DNA of 64,000 nucleotides from Streptomyces sclerotialus (GTDB taxonomy: Bacteria; Actinomycetota; Actinomycetes; Streptomycetales; Streptomycetaceae), in NCBI RefSeq assembly GCF_040907265.1, contig NZ_JBFOHP010000002.1, positions 7,874,001 through 7,938,000 of the forward strand, written 5' to 3'. Below, piece after piece: positions 9,258 through 17,166 of the stretch. The notes below the pieces were generated by a model that was not told the DNA's origin, made no database searches, and saw nothing but the letters and a program-made list of their open reading frames with translations. A program made the position numbers and the translations under genes. Numbering within the stretch: the stretch's first letter is position 1; each line of letters starts with the position of its first letter.

Positions 9258-9896
9258 GTGCACGTTCGGACCCGGGTGCCGGTCGTCGTCCACGCATCGG
9301 ATCCGCTCTCCCACGCGGGAGCCGTGAGCCAGTTGCGAGCGCAACCGGAAGTCGAACTCCTCGACGACACGACGGCTCCCCCTCCGGACGGCACGGTGGC
9401 GGTACTGCTCACCGAGAAACTGGACGAAACGGCACTGACGCGGTTGCGCAGGCTCATACGGACAGACGGCTCCCGGGCCGTTCTGGTTACCGAGTTGATC
9501 CGGGAAGCGGAGCTGCTCCAGGTGATCGAGTGCGGTGTCGGCACGATCGTCTGGCGGCGTGAGGCCACCGGGCACCGGCTCCTCAAGGCGATACTCGCCG
9601 CTTCCCGTGGCGAGGGTGACCTCCCGTCCGACCTGCTCGGACGGCTGATCACCCAGATAGGCAGCATGCAGCGCAGCACGGCAGGACCGGCCGACTTCCC
9701 CGCTTCCGGCCTCACCGCGCGTGAGGTCGACGTGCTCCGGCTGGTCGCCGAGGGCCTGGGCACCGGTGAGATCGCTGGCAAGCTCTCGTACTCCGAACGC
9801 ACCGTCAAAAACGTGATGCACGGCCTGACGACCCGGCTGCACCTTCGCAATCGGGCCCATGCCGTGGCATTTGCTCTCCGTGAAGGCTACATCTGA
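9258..9896 (+). CDS. LuxR-family response regulator with degenerate receiver domain
   Basis: 212 residues. The C-terminus is a standard LuxR/GerE HTH (LTAREVDVLRLVAEGLGTGEIA, then SERTVKNVMHGLTTRLHLRNR). The N-terminal 120 residues have receiver-like alternation (VPVVVHASDPLSHAG at strand 1), but where the phosphorylatable Asp should be it reads VAVLLTEKLDE, with no Asp at the end of the strand. It therefore probably does not depend on a classical kinase. The GTG at 9258 follows AAGGGA at a good distance; longer in-frame readings lack a ribosome site. It lies directly upstream of the DUF4255/AAA+ genes of the injection system, suggesting local control. Confidence 0.85.
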   Translation: MHVRTRVPVVVHASDPLSHAGAVSQLRAQPEVELLDDTTAPPPDGTVAVLLTEKLDETALTRLRRLIRTDGSRAVLVTELIREAELLQVIECGVGTIVWRREATGHRLLKAILAASRGEGDLPSDLLGRLITQIGSMQRSTAGPADFPASGLTAREVDVLRLVAEGLGTGEIAGKLSYSERTVKNVMHGLTTRLHLRNRAHAVAFALREGYI

Positions 9897-10033
9897 CGGA
9901 TCGGACGCCCGTCAAGGGCCCCCGGGGCACCGTTGGGTGCCCCGTGAGCGGCACCGGAACGGCTCCCGGGACCGCCCCGCGCGGGCGAGGATGAGCCGAG
10001 TACGACGACACGCGGCAAGTGAAGGGCACGACC

Positions 10034-10678
10034 GTGATCCACGAGGTGGACGAGGTACTCAAGGGGCTGCTGAACGGGGGTGCGCTGGCCGGTTCCGGCG
10101 TCGAGATCGCCTTCGACGCGCCGACCCGGGAATGGGCGGCGCGGCGCAACGCCCCGGCCGTCGACGCCTACCTCTACGACATCCGCGAGGACGTCGGCCG
10201 GCGGCAGCGCGGCACGGTACCGGTCCGCGACGACCAGGGAGTGGTACGCACCCGGCGGCAGCCGCCGCGCTGGTTCCGGCTCGCCTACCTCGTCACCGCC
10301 TGGACCAAGCGCCCGGAGGACGAACACCGGCTGCTCTCCGCGGTGCTGGCCACCCTCCTGCCGCACGAGACGCTCGCCCCCGGCCAGCTGACCGGCTCGC
10401 TCGCGAACCTCGGCCTGACCGTCCCCCTCACCGTCGCGGGCCCGCACACCGAGGCCCGTTCGCTCGCCGACGTCTGGTCCGCGCTCGGCGGTGAACTGAA
10501 GCCGTCCCTCGACGTCGTCATCACCGTGCCGTTCCCCGCGTACCCCGAGTACGACGCCGGACCGCCGGTCACCGAAGGCGCCGGGGTACGCGTCCGTGCC
10601 GTCGACGGCACCCTCGACGACAACGCCGAACGCCGGCACCGCCCCGGCCACCTGGCCACCGGAGGGGCCGCACAGTGA
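10034..10678 (+). CDS. DUF4255 protein, predicted tail terminator (Pvc16/Afp16-like)
   Basis: 214 residues. The start IHEVDEVLKGLL, followed by a segment with YLYDIREDVGRRQ and WFRLAYLVTAWT, is the DUF4255 signature found in nearly all extracellular or cytoplasmic contractile injection loci. The family member Afp16/Pvc16 caps the sheath-tube end. I prefer the GTG at 10034 because GAAGGG (10021-10026) is spaced correctly and the family usually begins at this IHEVD; a GTG at 10019 would add five residues. The stop overlaps the GTG of the AAA+ gene (GTGA). Confidence 0.85.
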   Translation: MIHEVDEVLKGLLNGGALAGSGVEIAFDAPTREWAARRNAPAVDAYLYDIREDVGRRQRGTVPVRDDQGVVRTRRQPPRWFRLAYLVTAWTKRPEDEHRLLSAVLATLLPHETLAPGQLTGSLANLGLTVPLTVAGPHTEARSLADVWSALGGELKPSLDVVITVPFPAYPEYDAGPPVTEGAGVRVRAVDGTLDDNAERRHRPGHLATGGAAQ

Positions 10679-12777
10679 GCACGCCCGACCTCTCGCCCGG
10701 TACGGCGCCGGGCCCGTCCGCCGATCCGCTGCTCGCCCGGCTCGCCCGGCTGCGCGAGCGGGTGGCACTCCTCGTCGACCGGCGTCGCGCCGCCGACCCG
10801 ACCGCCGACGACCCGCTGCGCGGGCTGTACCTGTCCGAGGAGTCGGTACGGCGGCTGCTGAGCGCCGGAGCGGAACCGGCGCCGGAGCGGGGCACCGAAC
10901 CGGACCCGCAGGCCCCGGCGGGAGCCCTGGACCCCGAGGAGACCGGGGCCGGTGACAGCCTGCGGGAGCTGGCCGAACGCCTGGGCCTGACCGCCCTGGA
11001 CACCCGCATCCTGCTCATCGCCCTCGCCCCCGACCTCGACCGCGCCTTCGAGCCGCTCTACGGCTACCTCAACGACGACGTGAGCCGCCGCCGGGCCACC
11101 ACCGGGCTGGCGCTGGAGCTGTGCGGGGTGCCCGTGCACACCGCGGCGGCACGCGCCCGCTTCCACCCGTCCGCGCCGCTCCAGGCCCTGGGCCTGCTCA
11201 CCGTGGAGGAGCCGGAACGGCCCTTCCTCAGCCGCGGCCTGCGCGTCCCCGACCGGGTCCTGGCCCATCTCCTGGGCGACGGCACACCGGACGCGGAACT
11301 CGCGGGCAGCGTACGGACGTCCGTCGCCGGGCCCGGTCCCGGACCGTTCTCCCGCAAGCTGGCCGAGCGGCTGGCGCGCGGTCCGCTCACGGTGTACCTG
11401 CGTGAACACCGCGGCGGCGACGGGCCGGCCTGTGCCGCTGCCGCGCTGCGCGCCGCCGGGCTCGGCGCGCTCCACCTCACGCCGGGGGAGGGGGCGCCGT
11501 ATCCGGAACTGCTGCGGGAGGCGCGGCTGACCGGCCACGCGATCGTCGTGTCCCCCCTGCCCGAGCAGCCGCGCGCCCTGCTGCGCGCGCTGGCGGCGGA
11601 CGACGTCACCGTGCTCCTGGCCGACACCCGGCCGTACGACCCCCGGTGGTCCGAGGGCGGCCGTGACCCGCTCGTCCTGGACGTGCCCCGGCAGCGCGCG
11701 GGTGACGTGGCGGCCTGGACGGCCGCCCTCGCCGCCGCGTCGGGCGCCGCACCGGAAGACCCCGCATCCGACGCCGCCTCCGACGCCGCCGCGTCCGACA
11801 GCCCGGCCGCCGGACCGGACTTCGACCTCGCACCGGTCGTCGCCGCCTACCGGCTCGGCGACGCCGGTGTCCGCCGGGCCGCGCGGGCGGCGCTGGCGCT
11901 GGCGGAGTTCGACGGCACCCCGCTGACCGCGGAGCACCTGCGGCTCGCCGCCCGCCGGCAGTCCGCCTCGGGGCTGGAGCAGCACGCCCGCCGCATCCGT
12001 CCCGACGTCGGCTGGGACGATCTCGTCCTCCCCGGCACCCAGCTGGCCGCCCTGCACGAACTGACCCGGCGGGCCCGCCACCGCGACCGGGTGCTCGGCG
12101 ACTGGCGGCTGAGCGCGGGCGGCGGCCGAGGCCGCGGCGTACTGGCGCTGTTCGCGGGTGACTCCGGTACCGGCAAGACGCTCTCCGCCGAGGTGGTCGC
12201 CGCCGACCTGGGGCTGGACCTCTACGTCGTCCAGCTCTCCTCCGTCGTCGACAAGTACGTAGGGGAGACCGAGAAGAACCTGGAACGGATCTTCGCCGAG
12301 GCCGACCGTACCGACGCCGTGCTGCTCTTCGACGAGGCCGACGCCGTGTTCGGCAAGCGGTCGGAGGTCAAGGAGGCCGGCGACCGGTACGCGAACATGG
12401 AGAGCGCCTACCTGCTCCAGCGGCTGGAGTCCTTCGACGGCATCGCGCTGCTCACCACCAACCTGCGCGCCAACATCGACGAGGCGTTCACCCGCCGGCT
12501 GGACCTGATCGTCGACTTCCCGTTCCCCGCCCCTGACCAGCGTCTCGCCCTGTGGCGGCACAGCCTCTCGCACGTCCCCTGCGCCGAGGACATCGACCCG
12601 GGCCCGTGCGCCGCGGAGTTCGAGCTGGCCGGCGGCGCGATCCGCAGCGCGGTCGTCACCGCGGCCTACGCGGCGGCCGGGCGCGGCGGCCCGGTGAGCA
12701 ACGCCGACCTGCTGGACGGCGCCCGCCGCGAGTACCGCAAGGCGGGCCGTCTGGTGCTCGACGACGCCGACTGGTGA
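10675..12777 (+). CDS. AAA+ ATPase of the contractile injection system (Pvc15/Afp15-like)
   Basis: 700 residues. The C-terminal third is a complete AAA+ module: Walker A GDSGTGKT (about 495-502), a pore-loop-like segment VDKYVGETEKNLERIF, Walker B VLLFDEADAVFGKRSEV (DE at about 553-554), sensor LLTTNLRANID and arginine finger FTRRLD. The N-terminal 400 residues are Ala/Leu/Arg-rich helical sequence with no motif I recognise, apart from a short Asp/Ala/Ser repeat near residues 360-385. In characterised systems Afp15/Pvc15 remodels or loads particle components. It is coupled to DUF4255 by a 4-base overlap, the usual pair. Confidence 0.88.
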   Translation: MSTPDLSPGTAPGPSADPLLARLARLRERVALLVDRRRAADPTADDPLRGLYLSEESVRRLLSAGAEPAPERGTEPDPQAPAGALDPEETGAGDSLRELAERLGLTALDTRILLIALAPDLDRAFEPLYGYLNDDVSRRRATTGLALELCGVPVHTAAARARFHPSAPLQALGLLTVEEPERPFLSRGLRVPDRVLAHLLGDGTPDAELAGSVRTSVAGPGPGPFSRKLAERLARGPLTVYLREHRGGDGPACAAAALRAAGLGALHLTPGEGAPYPELLREARLTGHAIVVSPLPEQPRALLRALAADDVTVLLADTRPYDPRWSEGGRDPLVLDVPRQRAGDVAAWTAALAAASGAAPEDPASDAASDAAASDSPAAGPDFDLAPVVAAYRLGDAGVRRAARAALALAEFDGTPLTAEHLRLAARRQSASGLEQHARRIRPDVGWDDLVLPGTQLAALHELTRRARHRDRVLGDWRLSAGGGRGRGVLALFAGDSGTGKTLSAEVVAADLGLDLYVVQLSSVVDKYVGETEKNLERIFAEADRTDAVLLFDEADAVFGKRSEVKEAGDRYANMESAYLLQRLESFDGIALLTTNLRANIDEAFTRRLDLIVDFPFPAPDQRLALWRHSLSHVPCAEDIDPGPCAAEFELAGGAIRSAVVTAAYAAAGRGGPVSNADLLDGARREYRKAGRLVLDDADW

Positions 12778-13093
12778 GGACGGCCGTACGGACGTCATCA
12801 AGCCGTTCCCGGCGGCCGGGGGCGTGGGCGCGCGGGGCGCCGACGGGGTGCGGTCCGGGCCGGTACGTGGGCCGGTGCGCAGGTCACGCGGCGCTCTCCG
12901 AATAATAGTTGCATTCCGGACCAATCGGCATAAAGAGCTGGCCGATCGTTTCCGGACCGGGCGGGTGCGGTGCCTTCTTGTGGGCGGCGAGTGTCCACCG
13001 TGACGATCGCCCCGTCCCGGTCGGAGCCGGATCGGAGGCCGGGACTTCCGTTCGGGGCAACCCCCCACCGACTTCCGACTTCCAGGAGTCCCC
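12778..13093. promoter_or_regulatory. Encapsulin upstream region with an interrupted dyad
   Basis: 316 noncoding bases. A locally AT-rich island (12901-12935) stands out from the surrounding GC. A two-part dyad spans 12916-12955: CCGGA, three bases, ATCGGC, eleven bases, GCCGAT, four bases, TCCGG. A possible promoter, TTGCAT (12909) with TAAAGA (12931) at 16-base spacing, overlaps it, so the dyad would suit an operator. AGGAG at 13084-13088 is the ribosome site of the shell gene. Nothing else recognised. Confidence 0.4.
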
Positions 13094-14485
13094 ATGAACG
13101 ACCGCCTCAGCCTCAGCCCGGATGCCGCACGGCAACTCGCCACGACGACCAAGACCAGGCCCCAGATGCGCGGGATCACCCCGCGCTACCTGCTCCGCGC
13201 CCTGCCCTGGGTGGACGTCGACTCCGGTGTCTTCCGCGTCAACCGGCGCCGCACCTTCCTGCTCGGTGACGACCGGATCACCGTCGACACGGACCACGAG
13301 GGCAACCGCCACGTGCTCAGCGAGGACCTGCGGGAAGTCCCCTACCTGCGCGAGTCCGACCCGGCCCTGCTGGAGGAGCTGGCCCGCGGGTTCACCGAAG
13401 TCACCTTCGAAGCGGGCCAGTCACTCGTCGACGAGGGAGCCTCCTGCGACCGTCTGTGGGTGCTCGCGCTCGGCCGCGCCGAGAAGCGCGTGACCACCCG
13501 CTACGGCGACGAGACCGTCCTGGAGGTGATCGGCGACGGGCAGTTCTTCGACCTCGACGCCTGGACCCGCGGCGAGCCCATGCCGTACCAGGTCAAGGCG
13601 CTCACCCCGGGCGTCGCGCTGTGCCTCGACCGGGCCGTCCTCGGGCGCCTGTCCGACCGTGACGAAGCGCTGTGCGCCGCCGTCACCGCGTACAGCGAGG
13701 GAGGCGCGCCCCTCGCGGGCAAGGAGGCCCCCATCCAGCTCTCCGGCGGCCACGTGGGCGAGCCCGAACTGCCCGGCACGTACGTGGAGTACGAGGACGC
13801 GCCGCGCGAATACCACATGACCGTCGCCCAGACCGTGCTGCGCGTCCACACCCGGGTCTCCGACCTCTACAACGAACCCAACGACCAGGTGCGGGCCCAG
13901 GCCGACCTGACCATCCAGGCGCTGCGCGAGCGCCAGGAGGCCCTGATGCTCAACCACCCCGAGTTCGGTCTGTTCCACAACGTCAGCCCGGGCCAGCGGG
14001 TCCAGACGCGGACCGGCGCGCCCACCCCCGACGACCTCGACGAACTCCTCACCAAGGTCTGGAAGCAGCCGGGTTACTTCATCGCCCACCCCAAGGCGAT
14101 CGCGGCGTTCGGCCGGGAATGTACCCGCCGGGGCGTGCCCCCGGTCATGGACACCCGCTTCGGCAGCCCGCTGCTGACCTGGCGCGGCGTACCGCTGCTG
14201 CCCTCGGACAAGGTCGGGTTCGGCAACGGGGCCGGCGCGGCGGCCGGCACCACCGAGATCCTGCTCATCAGGGCGGGGGAGGCCGAGCAGGGCGTGGTCG
14301 GGCTGCGCCCCTCGGAGGTGCCCGACGAGGTCGAACCGGGCCTGTCCATGCGGAACATGGGCACCGACAAGCGGGCGATCACCTCCTACCTGATGACCGC
14401 CTACTTCAACACCGCGGTCCTGGTGGAGGACGCCATCGCCGTGCTCCAGAACGTCGAGGTGTCCAAGTACCATGACTACTCCTGA
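13094..14485 (+). CDS. Family 2B encapsulin shell protein with cyclic-nucleotide-binding-like insertion (EshA-like)
   Basis: 463 residues. The N-terminal arm (MRGITPRYLLRALPWVDVD) leads into an inserted cyclic-NMP-binding-like beta domain (about residues 85-195, with FTEVTFEAGQSLVDEGA and VLEVIGDGQFFDLDAW). A HK97-fold shell region follows (YHMTVAQTVLRVHTRVSDLYNEP, then WKQPGYFIAHPKAIAAFGREC). The order matches family 2B encapsulins, including EshA of Streptomyces griseus. The protein should self-assemble into an icosahedral compartment loaded with an enzyme. In the binding domain the usual phosphate-cassette Arg is not evident (PMPYQVKA), so nucleotide binding is uncertain. The last 14 bases overlap the desulfurase gene, making that enzyme the likely cargo. 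Confidence 0.88.
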   Translation: MNDRLSLSPDAARQLATTTKTRPQMRGITPRYLLRALPWVDVDSGVFRVNRRRTFLLGDDRITVDTDHEGNRHVLSEDLREVPYLRESDPALLEELARGFTEVTFEAGQSLVDEGASCDRLWVLALGRAEKRVTTRYGDETVLEVIGDGQFFDLDAWTRGEPMPYQVKALTPGVALCLDRAVLGRLSDRDEALCAAVTAYSEGGAPLAGKEAPIQLSGGHVGEPELPGTYVEYEDAPREYHMTVAQTVLRVHTRVSDLYNEPNDQVRAQADLTIQALRERQEALMLNHPEFGLFHNVSPGQRVQTRTGAPTPDDLDELLTKVWKQPGYFIAHPKAIAAFGRECTRRGVPPVMDTRFGSPLLTWRGVPLLPSDKVGFGNGAGAAAGTTEILLIRAGEAEQGVVGLRPSEVPDEVEPGLSMRNMGTDKRAITSYLMTAYFNTAVLVEDAIAVLQNVEVSKYHDYS

Positions 14486-15734
14486 GACCCTGCCGCCCCC
14501 CGAGATGCCCACGGGGGCCGGCTTCGATCCCGAGACCGTGCGGCGGGACTTCCCGGTGCTGCACCGGACGGTCAACGGCCATCCGCTGGTCTGGCTCGAC
14601 AACGGCGCCACCACTCAGAAGCCGCGCCAGGTCATCGAGACGCTCGCCGCCTACTACGCCTCCGCCAACTCCAACATCCACCGCGGCGCCCACTCCATGG
14701 CCCGCGAGGCGACCGAGGCGTACGAGGGGAGCCGCGCGGCCGTCGCCGCGTTCCTCGGCGCGGCCTCCCCGGACAGCATCGTCTTCGTCCGCGGCACGAC
14801 CGAGGCGGTCAACCTCGTCGCGCAGACCTGGGGCCGGGCCAACCTCGGCGCCGGCGACGAGATCCTGGTCCCCGCCCTGGAGCACCACTCCAACATCGTG
14901 CCCTGGCAGCTGATCGCCAAGGAGCGGCGCGCCCGGGTGGTCCCCGTACCGCTGCTGCCGGACGGCCGGATCGACCAGGACGCCTTCGCGGACCTGCTCT
15001 CCTACCGCACCCAGCTCGTGGCGCTGAGCCACGCGTCGAACGTGCTCGGCACCATTCCCGCGGTACGGGAGATGACCGCCCTGGCCCACCGCTACGGCGC
15101 CAGGGTGCTGGTCGACGGCGCCCAGTCGGTCGCGCACTTCCCGGTGGACGTCCAGGCGCTGGACGCCGACTTCTACGCCTTCTCGGGGCACAAGCTGTTC
15201 GGCCCCACCGGCATCGGCGCGCTGTACGGCAAGCCGGAGGTGCTGACGGCCATGCGGCCGTGGCAGGGCGGCGGCAACATGATCGACTCGGTCGACTTCG
15301 GCCGGACGACCTTCGCCGCCGTGCCGCACCTTCTCGAGGCCGGCACCGGCAACATCGCCGGCGCCATCGGCCTGCACGCCGCGATCGACTGGCTCACGTC
15401 CCTGGACCGCCCCGCCGTCGAGGCGTACGAGAAGGCCCTGACGGAGTACGCCGTACGGTCCCTGGCCACCGTCCCCGGACTGCGGCTGCTCGGCTCGGCC
15501 CCGGAGCGGATCTCCGTCCTCACCTTCACGGTCGCCGGGTACGACCCGGCGACGGTCGCCGAGTGCCTGGACCAGGACGGCATCGCCGTCCGCGCCGGCC
15601 ACCACTGCGCCCAGCCCGCCCTGCGCCACTACGGCCTGGAGAGCGCGGTACGTGCCTCGCTCGCCCTCTACAACACACCGCGGGAGGTGGATGCACTGGT
15701 CGCTTCGCTGCAGAGCATGCAGCAGCGCGATTAG
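14472..15734 (+). CDS. SufS-like cysteine desulfurase, probable encapsulin cargo
   Basis: 420 residues, PLP-dependent group II (SufS/CsdA) desulfurase. Visible are WLDNGATTQKP, the EHHSNIVPW segment, the PLP Lys in SGHKLFGPTGIG, and the catalytic Cys in RAGHHCAQPALRHYG. It converts cysteine to alanine with transfer of persulfide sulfur. The gene starts inside the shell gene (14-base overlap), implying coupled expression. Before the catalytic fold there are only about 22 residues rich in Pro, Thr and Gly (PETLPPPEMPTGAG). Family 2A cargo desulfurases are known for much longer disordered N-terminal targeting regions, so loading may use this short tail or differ. No suf genes for Fe-S assembly flank it. 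Confidence 0.9.
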   Translation: MTTPETLPPPEMPTGAGFDPETVRRDFPVLHRTVNGHPLVWLDNGATTQKPRQVIETLAAYYASANSNIHRGAHSMAREATEAYEGSRAAVAAFLGAASPDSIVFVRGTTEAVNLVAQTWGRANLGAGDEILVPALEHHSNIVPWQLIAKERRARVVPVPLLPDGRIDQDAFADLLSYRTQLVALSHASNVLGTIPAVREMTALAHRYGARVLVDGAQSVAHFPVDVQALDADFYAFSGHKLFGPTGIGALYGKPEVLTAMRPWQGGGNMIDSVDFGRTTFAAVPHLLEAGTGNIAGAIGLHAAIDWLTSLDRPAVEAYEKALTEYAVRSLATVPGLRLLGSAPERISVLTFTVAGYDPATVAECLDQDGIAVRAGHHCAQPALRHYGLESAVRASLALYNTPREVDALVASLQSMQQRD

Positions 15735-15768
15735 CACAATGGGGTGCCTCCGGAAACTGGTGCGTGCC

Positions 15769-15798
15769 ATTCAGGTGACGCAAGGTGTGCAACTGAAT
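15769..15798. promoter_or_regulatory. Inverted/direct repeat upstream of the small secreted peptide gene
   Basis: ATTCAG (15769-15774) and CTGAAT (15793-15798) form a perfect six-base dyad around two imperfect direct copies, AGGTGACGCA and AGGTGTGCAA. It lies about 75-100 bases upstream of the peptide start and just past the desulfurase stop. Operator role is a guess. Confidence 0.3.
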
Positions 15799-15872
15799 AC
15801 GTGCGGTTACTCATCGATCGCGAGGCGGCGGAAGGAGTCGCCTCTCCGTGGAATCCAATGGAGGCATCGAAG

Positions 15873-16109
15873 ATGAACCGCACTGTGAAGCGCGTGACCG
15901 CTGTCGTCGGCCCGGTCGCTGCTCTCGTGCTGATGGCCGGTGGCACCGCCGCCGCGGACAGCGACGAATTCCTGAACAGCAAGATCGCGTCCACCGACTC
16001 CGGCTACCAGAACGCGACGTCGAGCCACCACGGCGCGCAGAGCACCGGCGCGGGCACGCACGCCTCGCTCGTCCAGACCGGTGAGTGGGACGACGAGGAC
16101 GACGACTGA
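15873..16109 (+). CDS. Small secreted acidic peptide, unknown function
   Basis: 78 residues. A Sec-type signal peptide is clear: basic NRTVKR, a hydrophobic stretch (VVGPVAALVLMAGG) and a likely AAA-DS cleavage site near residue 28. The mature part is about 50 residues, rich in Ser, Thr, Gly and His (SSHHGAQSTGAGTH), and ends in the acidic tail EWDDEDDD. It has no Cys. The ATG at 15873 follows GGAG at 15860-15863; an ATG at 15858 is in frame but lacks a ribosome site. A terminator-like hairpin begins 27 bases after the stop, so it is probably a single-gene unit. I do not recognise a family; the acidic His-containing tail could bind metal, but that is speculation. Confidence 0.7.
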   Translation: MNRTVKRVTAVVGPVAALVLMAGGTAAADSDEFLNSKIASTDSGYQNATSSHHGAQSTGAGTHASLVQTGEWDDEDDD

Positions 16110-16136
16110 TCAGCGCTTCCAGTCAGCTCTGCCGCG

Positions 16137-16162
16137 GCCGGTCCGGTGCACACCGGACCGGC
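16137..16162. terminator. Perfect 12-bp stem hairpin after the peptide gene
   Basis: GCCGGTCCGGTG, two bases, CACCGGACCGGC: a perfect palindrome 27 bases after the peptide stop and 39 bases before the LysR start. There is no T run, which is common in this genus. The tiny loop also leaves open a protein-binding site. Confidence 0.55.
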
Positions 16163-16200
16163 GCGGGTACCCGTTGGCCCGACGAGGTGAGGAGCGGCAC

Positions 16201-17166
16201 GTGGAACTGTGCGATCTGCGGTATTTCGCCCTGGTGGCCGAGGACTTGCACTACGGCCGCGCGGCGGCCCGGCTGCATGTGGCACCCGCCGCCGTACGCC
16301 GGCGGATCCGGGACCTGGAGCGTGAACTGGGCCTCGTACTGTTCGACCGGACGAGCGGCCGGGTCACGCTCGCCGCAGCGGGCGCCGAGCTGCTGCCCGC
16401 CGCCCGCCGCGCCCTCGCCGCGGCGGCCGACGTCACGGACACCGCGCGGGACCTGCGCGCCGCCCGCCTGGGCGAGCTGCGCGTCGGCTGCGCACCGGGC
16501 GCGGCCCGGCTCGTCGACGCGCTGATCGGCAAGGTGGCGCGGGAACGGGCCGACGTGGCCGTGGTGGCCGTCCCGATGTGGAGCCTCCAGGCCCTGGACG
16601 CGGTCGTACGGGGCGACCTCGGCCTGGCCCTGGTCCGCGACCCGCTGCCGCCGCAGGGCACGTCGTCCCTGATCGTCGGCAGGTACCGCGACGACCACGT
16701 GGCGGTCCCCGCACCCGGCCCGCTCACCAAGCAGGTCCCCGTGCCGCTCGGTGCCTTCGAAGGCATGCCCTTCCTGATCAACGAGCGGGACACCGCGCCC
16801 GGCGTGCACGACGCGACCGTACGCTTCTTCGCCGACCACGGAGTCGCCCCGGTGTGGCAGCACCACCGGCTGCGCGAACAGGAGCAGCTGCTCTCACTGG
16901 TGGCGGCCGGCACGGCATCGGGGCTGGTGCACGCCCACCCCGCCGACGTCTCCGACCCCGCCAACGTGGCCTGCCCCGGCGTCGCCGTACTGCCGCTGGC
17001 CGAACCGGGCCCCGAACACCGCTTCCACCTGGTCTGGCGCTCGGACAACACATCCGAACTGCTGAGCTCCGTCGTCGACCTGATCTGCGATCACGGCTGC
17101 GACCTCGACGAGCCGGAGGAGGACGGGGCGGCCAAGGAGGGCGTCACCACGTCGGACGGGCACTGA
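16201..17166 (+). CDS. LysR-family transcriptional regulator
   Basis: 321 residues. The N-terminal winged helix (MELCDLRYFALVAEDLHYGRAA, then RRRIRDLERELGLVLFDRTSG) is standard LysR. The rest is the periplasmic-binding-like effector domain, beginning near LGELRVGCAPG. The GTG start follows GAGGTGAGGAG at the correct distance. The gene converges on the SDR gene and the two coding ends overlap by 23 bases. No divergent partner gene reveals its target; its immediate neighbour upstream is the peptide gene. The C-terminus is acidic (DLDEPEEDG). Confidence 0.88.
   Translation: MELCDLRYFALVAEDLHYGRAAARLHVAPAAVRRRIRDLERELGLVLFDRTSGRVTLAAAGAELLPAARRALAAAADVTDTARDLRAARLGELRVGCAPGAARLVDALIGKVARERADVAVVAVPMWSLQALDAVVRGDLGLALVRDPLPPQGTSSLIVGRYRDDHVAVPAPGPLTKQVPVPLGAFEGMPFLINERDTAPGVHDATVRFFADHGVAPVWQHHRLREQEQLLSLVAAGTASGLVHAHPADVSDPANVACPGVAVLPLAEPGPEHRFHLVWRSDNTSELLSSVVDLICDHGCDLDEPEEDGAAKEGVTTSDGH

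Noticed and set aside
1..12777. Prophage interpretation of the tail-like genes
   Set aside because: No capsid, portal, terminase or integrase; DUF4255 plus AAA+ and the baseplate set identify a contractile injection system.
12909..12936. Sigma-70-like promoter TTGCAT/TAAAGA upstream of the encapsulin gene
   Set aside because: Spacing is only 16 bases and the -10 is weak; kept only as a note in the regulatory entry, not called as a promoter.
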